A program made the position numbers and the translations under genes. From Blastobasis lacticolella (taxonomy: Eukaryota > Arthropoda > Insecta > Lepidoptera > Blastobasidae), in NCBI GenBank assembly GCA_905147135.1, contig LR990051.1, positions 16,831,115 through 16,895,114 of the forward strand: 64,000 nucleotides of DNA, written 5' to 3'. Under the pieces are notes generated by a model. That model searched no databases. It worked only from the letters and a program-made list of their open reading frames with translations, and was not told the DNA's origin. How positions within the stretch are numbered: position 1 is the stretch's first letter; the number at the start of each line of letters is the position of its first letter. Shown here piece after piece: positions 22,118 to 33,905 of the stretch.

Positions 22118-23542
22118 ATGGCATATAAATGTAACAAATGCAACATTGACATAACATCAAGACAATTATTATGCTGTAGAGAATGCAACAAATATTATGA
22201 TTTGCCATGTGCAAACGTATCATTCGAGCGCTATAAGAATATGACTAATGAACATAAGGAAAATTGGAAATGCAAACAATGCTACCAAAACTGGTCTATT
22301 AGGCGCCAGGAAACGTTGATGCAACATAATATTCCATGTAGTACACCAATGGATTTCGTCACTCAGCGTAAAAAGTTGATGATTAATGTGTCCACAAGCA
22401 ATTCTTTTGAGTCACTTTGCACTGAAGATGATTCATACAATATTTCAAGTTGTAAATTAAATAGAAGTTGCCCAGACTTGCGAAATGATGCCGAGGAAAG
22501 AAGAGTGTTACAAAGGGAAAATATGTCTTTAAAGTCAAAATTGGAGAATGCTGAAGCTGAAATTGACAACTTATTATCGGAAAATTTTAAACTGCAAAAT
22601 CTTATGAAGGAACGTGAAGCCAAATTAGATATATTAAATAAAATATGTAGATCAACAACTAAGAAGGAAACTTACCGGAAAACTCCTAGGAGTATCACTA
22701 AACGAAAATTAGATCTTTCACAACAGTCGCTAGCCCCGAGTACTTCAAAATTGCACCCGCCGGCATTGAAACCAAATGAAACCGTTCGTAGTACCACCGT
22801 AGCGCCATCTAGCGCATTTTCACAGAAACTAAATGCAGGTGTACCCGACGAGTTAACGACGTGTAACACCAATAGTAACAAAAATAATAATGAGACTGTA
22901 CGACGGCGAAATATTGTAATTATAGGCGACGAACAAATTAAGGGATTATGTAAAATTTTAACGAGATCTCGATGTGATAAGTGGAACGACCAATATAATA
23001 TATTTTCATTTGTAAAACCAAACGCTGTCTCAAAGGATGTACTAAGCTATTGCAATAACTTACAAGATTTAAATAGAAATGATTATGTTATCATTTGTGC
23101 AGGCGGGAATGATACGAATCCAAATGTAGTATTTGGAAATTTGTATTCTACTTTAAAGTTATTGTATAAAACAAATGTTGTATTACTCCCCGTCAACTAT
23201 AATAAGAGTTTAAATGAGAAATTGTTAAATAATCAATTAAAATTATTGACCTCGGTATATCAGAATTGTAATTATATTGACATTGATTATTGTTTGGACC
23301 ACAATTTATTTATAAATTTAGTACGTGATAGAATTAATATTTTAATTGATTATTATGAATATAAGATGCAATTCTTGACAAGTGTAAATAAATTTGTATT
23401 GACTAATCCGATAAGACAAAGACTAAATAATAATTTGCAGCCCAAAAAGGGTACAATACCGTACTATTTTACAAGACTGTCTTCGGTAAAAGAGGATAAG
23501 TCGGATGTACCTGTTTCGAATGATAAACAGCTTTTTCGTTAA
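22118..23542 (+). CDS. Element C ORF1: PHD-like finger, coiled coil, SGNH-like domain
   Basis: 474 residues, no internal stop. A PHD-type zinc finger occupies residues 5-55 (C5, C8, C20, C23, C31, C52, C55, with ENW before C52). A coiled coil runs roughly 125-175 (LQRENMSLKSKLENAEAEIDN region). A Ser/Thr/Asn linker precedes an SGNH-hydrolase-like domain from about 265, with IVIIGDEQIKG and VIICAGGNDTN. The Ser expected in the first block is Glu, so esterase activity is doubtful. This architecture is known from CR1-group LINEs, where ORF1 is thought to bind RNA and membranes or chromatin. Start: the first ATG, directly before MAYKCNKCN. The last codons are CTT TTT CGT TAA and overlap ORF2 in the +1 frame. 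Confidence 0.88.
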   Translation: MAYKCNKCNIDITSRQLLCCRECNKYYDLPCANVSFERYKNMTNEHKENWKCKQCYQNWSIRRQETLMQHNIPCSTPMDFVTQRKKLMINVSTSNSFESLCTEDDSYNISSCKLNRSCPDLRNDAEERRVLQRENMSLKSKLENAEAEIDNLLSENFKLQNLMKEREAKLDILNKICRSTTKKETYRKTPRSITKRKLDLSQQSLAPSTSKLHPPALKPNETVRSTTVAPSSAFSQKLNAGVPDELTTCNTNSNKNNNETVRRRNIVIIGDEQIKGLCKILTRSRCDKWNDQYNIFSFVKPNAVSKDVLSYCNNLQDLNRNDYVIICAGGNDTNPNVVFGNLYSTLKLLYKTNVVLLPVNYNKSLNEKLLNNQLKLLTSVYQNCNYIDIDYCLDHNLFINLVRDRINILIDYYEYKMQFLTSVNKFVLTNPIRQRLNNNLQPKKGTIPYYFTRLSSVKEDKSDVPVSNDKQLFR

Positions 23543-26489
23543 CCATGACATAAAATATATTAATCCATTAAGTAATAACAAAAACAGCACATTCAGAATA
23601 TTACATCAAAATATTTGTGGAGTATTGGGTAAATTAGACGCGCTTGAAATAGTATTAACTGAGTTTAATAATAATAACAAAGGGTTTGATGCAATTTGTT
23701 TGAGTGAGACATTTGTTAAACAGGGTTCACATGCGAATATTAAGTTAAAAAATTATAAGTTGGGTACATGTTATTGTAGAAAAAAAGGAAGAGGTGGTAC
23801 GGCCATTCTCATTCATAAGCAATTCCGTGCAAAGCCGTTGCCTTTCATCACTGAATTAGCAAATGACATGTATTTTGAGGCATGTGGTATTGAAATAGAA
23901 GGCATGAATTTGATTATAGTAGTTATATACAGAATACTAAATCAGAGTAAGGGCCATGTTGGCATATTTATTTATAAAATAAATAAATTACTTGACTATC
24001 TGTCTAAAAAACACAAAAATAAGAAAATAGTGTTATGTGGAGATTGGAATATTGATATCCTAAAAAACAATGCATTTTCGAAAGATCTAAAGAGCGCACT
24101 AAGTAATTACAATTTTAATGTACATATCCAGTCGCCTACAAGGTTGAATGCATGTTTAGATCAGATTGCTAGCAATGTGAGAAATGCAAAGCCGGAAATT
24201 CACGCACTCAGTCTGTCTGATCACGAAACAGCCCAATCATTACAATTAAATATACTTAAGCGGAAACCAATTATAACTTGGTATGAATTTAAAAGAGACT
24301 ATAACTCAGAAAATGTTTCTAAATTTCAGAATTGTCTATCAGCACTTTCCTTCTCTGAAGTATATAACTGTAAAGACGTAAATACTGCTTTCAATGAGTT
24401 CTATGATTTGCTGTGTTTGTTTTACAATATGTGCTTTCCCATTATTAAGATCAAAGTTAATAATAAAAGTAAAAAATCTAACTGGCTAACAAAGGGGATA
24501 AAAAAATCTTGTAAAGTTAAACGTAAATTACACATACATAATAGAAATAGAAATCACGGAAATATATTGAATAACAGAAATAAAATACAAATGTACAATA
24601 AAATTCTAAAAAGGTGCATCAACTTAGCCCAAAAAAATTATAATCACAGATACATTTATTCCAATAAGAATAAATGCAAGGCAACTTGGAATGTAATATC
24701 AGACACATTGAATGAGGACATTTACAGGAATGACATTGAATCAATTAAACATAATAATGACATTTACCACAATCCAATTGACATTTGCAATTTATTTAAT
24801 AGAATTTTCACTGACATTCCTAATAATAATAATAATATATATAATAATACCCCAAATTTGACATGTTCTACACAAAATAACATACATTCAATATTTTTAA
24901 AACCAATTGACGAAAATGAAATATCAAAAATAATAATGCAATTAAAAAATACTAAAACTAGTGGTATAGATGACATTACAACAAATATGATAAAGGCTAA
25001 TGCTAAGTGGTTATGTAAACCCTTATCATATATTATAAATTTAACTTTTAGTCAAGGATCATTCCCTGAACAACTGAAACTATCAGTTGTAAAACCTTTG
25101 CACGAGAAAGGGGACCGTACAGACCCGAATAACTATAGGCCAATCACTATTGTTTCTATAATGTCTAAAATAGTTGAAAAGGCAATGTATGTAAGGCTAA
25201 GTGAGTTCATATCCAAATATAACTTACTACAACCTGATCAATATGGATTCCGAAAAGGTTCTTCGACGGAATTGGCATGTTTCAATTTTGTTAAGTACAT
25301 TACCGAATCATTAAATAACAAAACTCCAATTACGTCAATTTTCCTTGACATGAGCAAGGCATTTGATTATGTCAATCATGATAAACTGCTCTCTAAATTA
25401 GAAGTATTTGGAATAAGAGGCAACGCATTACAGTGGATTAAAAGTTATTTAGATAATCGAAAGCAATGCACAGAGTTAACCAGATTAGTCAAGGGAAATA
25501 ATAGGGTAACTAAACAGGCCTATCAATCGACATTCTTAAATAAAGTGTCAGGAGTACCGCAAGGTAGTATATTAGGGCCGTTATTGTTCCTCTTATATGT
25601 GAATGATCTACCTACAGTTACCTCACATAAATGTTTTTTATTCGCCGATGACACGACAGTAATAGTAAAGGGTGAAGACTTATCTAATTATGAAAATAAT
25701 TTAAATGATGCATTAAATGATATAATAACATGGATGAAAAATAACAATTTAAATATTAATTTGACGAAAACTAATTTTATACATTTCCAATCATACAATA
25801 CAAATTCACATAAATTAAATATAAAGCATAACAAATGTTTATTACAAGAAACTAGCAGCACAAAATTCTTAGGTTTATTTATTGACAAACACTTAAATTG
25901 GAAGGATCACATTGACTATATTTGCAAACGGTTGGATCGGTTTGTATTTGCACTGTACAGACTGAGAAGTACTGTATCTATGGATGCAGCCCTAACTGCT
26001 TACCATGGGCATGTTTCCTCAGTTCTCAACTATGGACTTATATTGTGGGGAAATTCAGTAGAGATAGGATGAACTTTTAGACTTCAAAAGAAATGTGTTC
26101 GTGCAATTACAAAGTCATGGGTCACAGATAGCTGTAGACCATTATTTTATAAATTACGAATCTTACCATTGCCATGTATGTACATTAAAAATATATGTGT
26201 ATTTACGAAAACACATCCGGAATATTTTAAAAGTTTATCAGATGTTAGCCGGAGGACACAAAGAGCGCAATATATAAACATGTTGCATAAACCTCCGTGT
26301 AAAACCTACATATATAAAAAGAATGTATATAATATGTGTATTACTATATTTAATAACTTACCCAATGAAATTAAAAAATTACCAGAAAGAGAGTTTAATA
26401 ATAAGTTAACAGAGTGGCTTATCAAATATTGTTTTTATGATATAAATGAATATTTAAATTTTAGAGATATGGTACCCTGTAACACATAG
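23505..26489 (+). pseudogene. Element C ORF2: endonuclease/reverse transcriptase with one in-frame stop
   Basis: The frame runs 994 codons from ATG 23,505 to the stop at 26,487-26,489, interrupted only by TGA at 26,070-26,072. An expected Arg codon CGA would need a single C-to-T change, a CpG-type lesion. The endonuclease has ILHQNICG, CLSETF, LCGDWNIDIL and S238-D239-H240. The RT has NNYRPITIVS, QYGFRKGSST, FLDMSKAFDYVNH, GVPQGSILGP and F713-A-D-D716. After the stop the C-terminal thumb and tail region continue with LQKKCVRAI and PCMYIKNICVF. The true start is uncertain: ATG 23,505 lies upstream of the overlap, but the relative D has no ATG there, so ORF2 may be made by frameshift from ORF1. 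Confidence 0.9.
23531..23540 (+). promoter_or_regulatory. Candidate +1 ribosomal frameshift site, element C
   Basis: The ORF1 frame reads CTT TTT CGT TAA and ORF2 reads AGC TTT TTC GTT AAC. A tRNA-Phe on TTT could slip one base forward to TTC and continue at GTT in the ORF2 frame, next to a stop codon. UUU-CGU is an established +1 slip motif in the influenza A PA-X mRNA. The identical CTTTTTCGT stands at the same place in element D. The function here is inferred. Confidence 0.55.
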
Positions 26490-26689
26490 TTATGTTAAAA
26501 ATGACTAAAATGATTTAAATAGTATTAGCCATTACGATTTTATTGTGTAATTATAATATTTATATGCCCACAATTGGGGTTAACACAGAGATACTCATAA
26601 TCATGATTATATCCTAATGAACTGTATGCCTACCTGTGTCACAAATAAATGCCTTTTACTTTACTTTTACTTTACTTTACAATACGCAG

Positions 26690-28080
26690 GTGAATACGTC
26701 CACAGTCAAATTCGTGGGGTTCGTGGGGTTACCACCAGCGACTATCTACCTAAATATAGTAGGTGCGCGAACTTTCGATAGGTATGTGCTTTAGTACTTT
26801 GTACAAAAATATTAATTAGGCAATAATTACAGGGATCAAGTTGCATCTTTCTGACAAAAGATTAAAACAGGAGTAGGTAACCTGTTTACTTATTTATTAT
26901 AATGATATATTCAACTGTGTGAAGTTTACTATGAACAAGATCTATGTTCCGACAAGATGCGTTCTTTGTTATCAGCCCGGGTCAGCGACCGCGGCTTGGC
27001 AATCTGTTGGATACCTACGAGTGCAAGACGTATCGCTCAGGTACTTACTCAACGGTAGTGATAACAATCGATAATTATTTAGGGATCAATTAAGAATGAA
27101 TACGTATAAGTATGTAGGTGTAGAAAGATAGATGCAATCTGTTTCGATAATTATAGAAGTAAGTCCTTAATAAAATTACCTATTCTAAACATTGTACAGT
27201 ACGTAGATAGGCTTAACTAAATCTGTGCGTGAAAGTTAGTAAAAATAACAAAATAAAACAATATTCGCCTGTTTCGTAGTCCTCTTATTTCGATCGAACA
27301 AAGGCGACCGTTACGACTTTAGTGTCGTTATAATAACTTATTTGCCACAAACACTGGCACCATAGAAATCGTAACACTTGTTTGTTACGATAAACTGTCA
27401 CAAATTAATTACTTGTTTAAGCTTATTAACAATTATAACTATTTTTAAAATAAATTAATAGACGAGTAATGCAATTTCACGTCTTAACCTGGGTATTTCC
27501 AACTACCCTCCTCAAGTACCCACTCAGCATGTGCTGTGAGACTTTACAGTTATATAATAGTAAAAGTATAGATAGATCGGTAAGATTGTGTCTATATTAG
27601 CTAAGTGTTACATTTAACCACTTTCCATTACCCAGAGCTTCTCTGCTGTTACATTACGTATACCTAACTAACTACATCGCATAACAAAACACTGTCTAAT
27701 GGCTGCAAATCCTCCAATCAATTGTTTATCTCTTGAATTATTCATCGCAATTAATATCACAACAAGATACTCCTTTTAAAGCTCTGAACAGTTTGTACTT
27801 TGAAGAGTTATAGGTGTCTATATCTATACCAGTATAATGAAGAGAAAATATTTGACTGTTTGTGGCTTATGGATAAACCGATTTTGAAAATTCTCTCACC
27901 TAGCACCAGTTGCTCTCGCGCGCGATAAGCGAGAAAAAGCTCGACTAAGTATTGCTATCTCTTTCGTTTTAGTATTGAGCGAAAGAGACAAACGTTCTCT
28001 CGCGGCGCGAGCTTTGTTGCGGACACATTTGTGCTAGGGCCACAGTAGAAAGATTCTCGAAATTTAATACGTAAACGAAT
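26690..28080. other. Intergenic, no gene seen
   Basis: This is AT-rich sequence without supportable ORFs. At 27,900-28,020 a GC-rich stretch with repeated GAGAAA/GCGCGAG words resembles 300-420. Confidence 0.45.
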
Positions 28081-28082
28081 TT

Positions 28083-28290
28083 TATAATATAATAATAAAT
28101 ATTTTTTTGTCTGTTAGTTTGTTTGTAGTGGATTGACTTAAAAACTACTCAACCGATTTTAAAAATTATTTCATCTATAGAAAGCTATATTATCAGCGAG
28201 TAACAGGCTATAGCTGATCTCTTGAGATTCAATGTGATTCCGGCACGTAGTAACCGAATTTCACGCGGACGAAGTCACGGGAAAAGAAGC
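28083..28290 (+). repeat. Dispersed repeat with ACTCAACCGATTTT and CGCGGACGAAGTC words
   Basis: The order AAAACTACTCAACCGATTTT, then CTATAG, then TTTCACGCGGACGAAGTC-ACGGG matches a repeat pattern I recognise as common in moth and butterfly genomes. It is usually non-coding and ends near the GAAGTCGCGGG word. Family assignment is from memory. Confidence 0.5.
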
Positions 28291-28547
28291 TGGCAACAGA
28301 AATGAAGGGGATAATAATAAATCCATATTATTTTGTAGCAATTATAATTAAATCTGTTGCGAAACTTAATCGTTTGCCAATTAAATCGTTATAACAGAAC
28401 TTTCGGCTCGCACAAAATATTGTTTTTCAGCGTTTTGAATTTATAATAATTGCAATATCAAGTTTTTTTCGAGCAAAGTAGGTATCCAATATTTAGCTAT
28501 GCAATAAATACTTATTAATGAGAAACGCGAGAAATAGGTTCCTTTAC

Positions 28548-28715
28548 CTGCGGGAATCAGGAAAGAGTTCCAGAGAACGGCCTAAGAAGCGATGGATAGA
28601 CATCGCTGAGTCGAATGGATGGAGGATGGCGAAGACCGGACGGAGTTGAGACGACCCTGAGCGGACCTTGGCATAAACCAGGATTGACCGCAGCCGCTGG
28701 AATGATGGTGATGTC
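28548..28715 (+). mobile_element. RTE-type LINE C-terminal scrap
   Basis: The plus-strand translation gives SREPKKRWIDIAESNGWRMAKTG and then DRSRWND-like words before a GATG-rich end. This is the usual Arg-Pro-Lys-Lys-Arg-Trp C-terminus of RTE-type RTs. One stop breaks it. Confidence 0.6.
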
Positions 28716-29965
28716 GATGGTGATTCAAACTGTTCGAAATTCCTTTTCAAAAGGCGGTAATGATTTTGTACAGAGCTTTTACAGAGCTTTTTGTGAGAGG
28801 GGTTAAGATCTATGCATCGGATCGGAGTCCGTAAAATTCTACAAATTTTAATAATAAATAACTAAATCAAGATTTTTTCCAAATTGAGATCTTACTACTG
28901 ACTAGTTTTGGGTGCAGACCATTTGCACATCATGTCTGTTAACAATTTTGTAATATCATATATTTGTTAACAACTTATTAGACTTTTGTCAACAAGATTA
29001 GTAACTAGATTTTTGTTACCTGCTACAGAACTTTAGAGATGCACCAAATAGTATGAAAGTCCGGAACGCTTTCCAGAACTGAATTCCAATCTTCATTAGG
29101 CCTGTTGTGAATGGGCCGAGGTAAATGGCGGTGTCGCGGAGACACATAATTCCATACAAAGACGCAATCATTCCTCTGGGATCACGCCGGAATAAAGCGG
29201 AGTTACGCACATTACGGACTATGGTACATACGAGCTTGCCGTTCGCGGAGTGAGCGATACTAAGTCGTTTGTTTATTTATTTAAATTCAAGTTGTTGTTG
29301 AATACTACGATTCTCCTGGGATGGAAAGTATAGGGAGAAAAGCATCCTTAAGGGAGACTTGCGCTAAAAAGACTGCGCTCGAAAGACGTCGTGAAGACGG
29401 TCGCTAGTACGAATGAAGATCAACCGTTTGGTAGAATTGTATAGGTGTTATTTTCACAGCAATGAAACCCAGTGAAATAATTTTTGAAATCCATTTTAAA
29501 GTGCCTAAGCTATATGGGTTTGAGGTAAATATCAAGTGCAATGAAATAAGTGCTTTGTTACGTGTCACGTAAGGTTCACACCGGGTGTCGAATGACGTCA
29601 TCAGATATGCCAAAATCACAGTGTTCTAGCGCATATATCTTCTCTGGTTTAAGAGATCGTGAAAATTTCTTTACAGTCATTCATATGCTATCATAAGCTA
29701 AAAGATAAGTCACTAAATAAATCGTAACTGATCCTCATTAGATCCAATGAGCTCAACGCGGCCACGAGTGATCTAAGTTGAAGGAAGTCTGTGGCCCTGG
29801 AAGGTTGAAAAAGGCTAAGAATAATAAGGTGGGCATCGTTTAAGCACCTATCACCAATTGAAACGTGGAAATGGGTGATATAGCCACGTTTATTACTGCC
29901 TGTTAACCATAACTGATAACAAATGTTTAGCACACACGCCGATGCCGATAATTTTTTTTTTTTTA
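28716..29965. other. Intergenic, no gene seen
   Basis: Only short chance ORFs occur, and no motif or repeat was recognised. A poly-T run lies at 29,951-29,964, next to a SINE. Confidence 0.45.
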
Positions 29966-30212
29966 ATAATCGTGGACAAATTCACACAGCGCCATCTAGC
30001 CCCAAACTAAGCAGAGCTTGTGATATGGGTGCTAGCTGACTGATATACTACATATATATTTTATTAAATACATACTTATTATACATAGAACACCCAGACC
30101 CGTAACAGAAATTAAAATTCATCATTTAAATTTCTGCCCAGCCGGGAATCGAACCCGGGACCTCTTGCGTGGCTGACTAGCATGTTGACCACTGAACCAC
30201 TCAGGTCATCAA
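29966..30212 (-). mobile_element. tRNA-derived SINE (family 2), copy 2
   Basis: The minus strand reads GACCTGAGTGGTTCAGTGGTC, a B box GGTTCGATTCC, GGTCTGGGTGTTC, GGGCTAGATGGCGCTGTG and GTCCACGATTA. It is essentially complete and similar to the 50,930 copy. Confidence 0.88.
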
Positions 30213-31320
30213 TTGAATGGCTGTTTCGTATTTTGAAGCTAATTCTCCTGCCTCTTATTACTGTTGACGAAGCGATGAAGCGATGAAAACATGATCGGGA
30301 GCCGATTGCGACTCCTTGTCGCTAGTTTGCGCCGATTTCACATCTGGTAAGAAGTCAGAACGCACTTTTTAATTTGTTGTTGCTACAGTTGTAAATTTTT
30401 ACTACCTTCATTAAACATAAACTGGAGAAAAAAAATAGGTTCGATAAACTTTATATCGAATCCTTCAATCGGATGGGCAGTCTGCCATTGCCATAACGAA
30501 AAAATTAATTAATTTACTTACTTTAATTATACACCGACTACCAAAACTCCCCTGCAAACCACGAAAGTTGTCCATCCTAGCCCCCCGTACGGCAGCACAA
30601 AACAATCGTCACAGCGCGTCTCCTCCCAGGGATGTTAATGGCCACCATTTGACGTTAGACGTTGACAAATCCGCGCCTTTCAGCCAACTGGTTAACCCTC
30701 AACGGTATCCGGTGACTGCTGTATCAGGCTCGTCAGTTACGTAACGGGTCACGTGTCGTATGACACAGGGAGACTGAAAATTGAAACTACTCGTACTAGG
30801 GGCTTTTGTAGGCACTCGTTACTTGGGGGGTTGAAAAAATTGGGGGCACTATTGTGTTTCTGTGACGAATTTGTAAGTTTAGGGTTACAACGGGACAGAT
30901 TCGGTTTGCTTTCCTGTAGAGGTAGGTCGTATTGTTCCATGTGGTACGGTCCTATAAACAACCTCTAACGTTTCATCCATATTCCACAATATTTTAATAC
31001 CTACACGCCCGTCGGTGTAGGATTTACAGTTGACATGGACTTCTTTAAAACATCTTCATCTATAATAGTTTTTGTTACCTTATTTCTTGTTTTATCTTCT
31101 TTATTAACTGCTCTGGCTGCTTCTTCTAGGGTTAAAACTTTAGTTTTATTTATCTATAGAAACAGCCATTTTATTATAATTTAATGGTTTGAACTATCGT
31201 AGATATTATCACACATTTTAAAGGTGAGGGCTTCTCATAAACAATGAATGGTACGCGGTAGGAAACCCGGAACATACCTTTAGAAGCCATTTTACTTCAA
31301 AATTTTCAGTTATTCACTGT
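30213..31320. other. Intergenic, no gene seen
   Basis: ORFs on both strands at 30,749-30,968 overlap each other and carry no recognisable domain. I do not call a gene. Confidence 0.45.
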
Positions 31321-31579
31321 TAGAGCTCATCTAATCTAAAATGACGCGCCCCACTATCGCATTAACGCACACAAGCTTTAAAATATGGACGCAACACATA
31401 TACAAATGCCGTTGTAATTGGTCATTCAGTTGCCGCTGAGACACCAACGTAGGAGCTCGCGTCGTTTGATTGGAGCAGTCGACGCTCCCACACAGATGTC
31501 GTTATTAATATTTGCACTCACACATCGAAATCAACTAACTAAGTAGTGGGGCGCGTCATTTTAGACTAGACGAGCTCTA
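31321..31579. mobile_element. MITE with about 34-bp terminal inverted repeats
   Basis: The left end GAGCTCATCTAATCTAAAAT continues into GACGCGCCCCACTA. The right end is its near-perfect complement (TAGTGGGGCGCGTCATTTTA, then GACTAGACGAGCTC). TA flanks both ends, as expected of Tc1/mariner-type target duplications. The interior of about 190 bp is non-coding. Confidence 0.85.
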
Positions 31580-31985
31580 CGTAAATATGTAATAGTGGCC
31601 ATAGCTAGTGACGTATAGTGGAAGTAATTGTAATATAGTATTAAAATATTGTTCTTCAATTATCTTTTTTTACAATGCAACCTTCTTTAAGCGAATGCTA
31701 TAAGCAGGTTTCCCTGCTATTATTATTATGAGTCACCTTGTCTTGACACACGATTTTTAACTCAACCCTATACATCCACTTCTCAAATGCATTTGCCATG
31801 GAGTCAAACCCCGGTGGTAGTGCAAACTTGCGTCATCTTTCAGTAGTAATGACGCGCAATAACAGGTTATAAGGTAACCCCTGCTAGGGATGTTTATGGC
31901 TGACTGACAGTCTCATCTCAGGTTATAGGGTGGTGTACCAAATTTACGGCTATAGCTCCATAGTAAGGTTATAGCGATGATTTTT
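31580..31985. other. Intergenic, no gene seen
   Basis: No motif, repeat or credible ORF was recognised. Confidence 0.4.
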
Positions 31986-31989
31986 TATG

Positions 31990-32180
31990 TAACGAATCTC
32001 GAAGAACAGATGGCTGATGAGGCAGTAAAGTTCTCGAGTGGCGACCACGTACCGGAAAACGCAGCGTAGCTCCCACAAGGTGGACCGACGACCTAGTAGA
32101 GATCGCAGGTACCAGAAGGATGCGGTATGCACACGACCAGCCTTTGTGAAGATTTCTGGGGTAGGCCTATGCCCTAGTAT
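31990..32180 (+). mobile_element. RTE-type LINE 3' end, copy 2
   Basis: It shares AGAACAGATGGC, GCAGTAAAGTTCTCGAGTGG, CCACGTACCGG, CAAGGTGGACCGACGACCT and GGCCTATGCCC with 12,645-12,931. Small deletions destroy the frame, and it ends before the GATGAT tail. Confidence 0.75.
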
Positions 32181-32183
32181 GTA

Positions 32184-33225
32184 TGAATAGAATAGAATAG
32201 AATAGAATGTCTTTATTGCTTAAAATGTGGTATACAATAGGTTCTTATAAATAAAATTTTTGACTCACACACTTTGCCAGAATCTGGCATGCAATAATTT
32301 ATGATAATTTAATAATACTAAAATGTCAGATTCAATAATTAAAAATAATTAATAACCCAATACTTAAAATGTGGTATAACATGTGATAAAATAATAAATT
32401 AAATTGATATAAAATTAAAAATTCAATAATAAGTACAATGTCACTTTCAATACCTAATTAAATTAAGTCACAATAAATAATTATTTATCCAATAAATTAA
32501 AATAAAATATGTCATTAGAATTAAATAATATGTCAAAGTACTTATTTACTAATAGTACCCATTCATTATATGTTAAAAGGATACGGTCTATCGGTTCATA
32601 CAAGGTCTTCACTAAGATCCAGCCGGTACAAAGTGAATGAAAAACGGAAGAATGAAAAATACGGAACTCGTATCAGTTAAAAATATAAATCTAAGTCTAG
32701 CCAATGAGGAGTTTTCCAATAGGTATTTAAGGCATTCCTAACCACTCACTAGATGGCGCCCCGACAATTTTGGTAATTGATAATCGCTTGAAATAGGTTC
32801 TTAGCAAACAGGATATAAACCCTGGGTACGTTGTATTGGATAATATTATATTTGTCAATAGTTTTCAACCATTTTAGAGGTTGTAATAATAATGGAACAT
32901 AGTGCCAACTTCTATAAATATTTATTTTTACACTTCGTTCAACCTTTAACAGTTATGTTTCTATTAATAAACACTTTATTTTCAAGTTTAGTATTACTTG
33001 GCTGCATGAAATCACTGCCACCATCATACAGATTTAAAGAAGATTACCAAAATTGTAGGAGCGCCATCTATTGATGATTTTTGAAACAAACTATCAATAC
33101 CTACTGGAAAACTCCTCATTCTTCACAATTATTTTTCGAAAACTTAATATTTTTAGCAAAACTGCAACACTCACGCGACACTCATGCAACACTGGAACAA
33201 GCCGTAGAGTAAACGATGAAAGAAG
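32184..33225. other. AATAG microsatellite and AT-rich spacer
   Basis: GAATA repeats occupy 32,184-32,206. A stretch up to about 32,300 contains TCTTTATTGCTT and CACTTTGCCAGAATC and probably is an antisense LINE 3' UTR scrap, as similar words occur near 13,040-13,085. The remainder is very AT-rich. A short ORF at 32,892-33,074 has no recognisable domain. Confidence 0.45.
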
Positions 33226-33905
33226 AAACTCCTTTTATGCCCGGAGTAAGAAGTTTTTTTCGTCATAGCGAAGAGAAATCAATGAGGAAAGAAATAACTC
33301 CTTTCAAGAGGAGAGGGCATTATGTTCAATAATGCGTGTAATGCGTTCGCTTTAAGAAAACACTGGTAATGCGGCGTGCCGCGTGACATACCTTTTGATG
33401 TTACATAAAATAGCCGACGGATGTGCCCAAAATGCACTAGCACAGGATTTCGTAGACACTAGATTTCCTTAGAATCATGGTATGTACAACACCTCGGTCG
33501 ACCTCGCTTCGCCAACGGTATAAGGGAGCACACATAACGAGTTTCCAACTCGTTGCGGTGCTAACGTTTGACTATCCTCAAATACGAAATGGTCACCCAT
33601 CCAGCTCCCTTGCATTACTAGCATTGCTTACCCCTAGTTTTTACTATATAATAAAAACATATCTGACATAATGGACAAAACTGGAATTAAGTCTCGTCAT
33701 TTTGAAATGTCATGCCAATGCCAACAACAGCGACGCTGTCACATGGTCTGACAACGTTATGGCTCTCTAAGAAAACTCCTTTTAAGGGGCACAACAGCAA
33801 AAATGCGTGCAATGCGTGACACACACCTTTTGATACATAAAATGGCCGACGGATGTGGCCAAAAAGAAACTTAAAATAATAACTAGAATTCCCCAGCATC
33901 ATAAT
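33225..33905. repeat. Two imperfect direct copies of a segment of about 140-250 bp
   Basis: The words AACTCCTTT, AATGCGTG(C/T)AATGCGT, CCTTTTGAT, ACATAAAAT and GCCGACGGATGTG occur in the same order near 33,230-33,480 and again near 33,770-33,905. The second copy overlaps the interior of the foldback element below. Confidence 0.65.

Larger units (their letters stand above)
21771..26680 (+). mobile_element. Element C: near-complete CR1-group LINE
   Basis: About 4.9 kb. It has a 5' UTR of about 350 bp, ORF1 (zinc finger, coiled coil, SGNH-like), an overlapping ORF2 (endonuclease-RT), a 3' UTR of about 190 bp and a tail of CTTTACTTTTACTTTACTTT. The only coding lesion seen is one in-frame stop in ORF2. 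The element is strongly A-rich on the sense strand, with many Asn and Lys codons. Confidence 0.88.
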
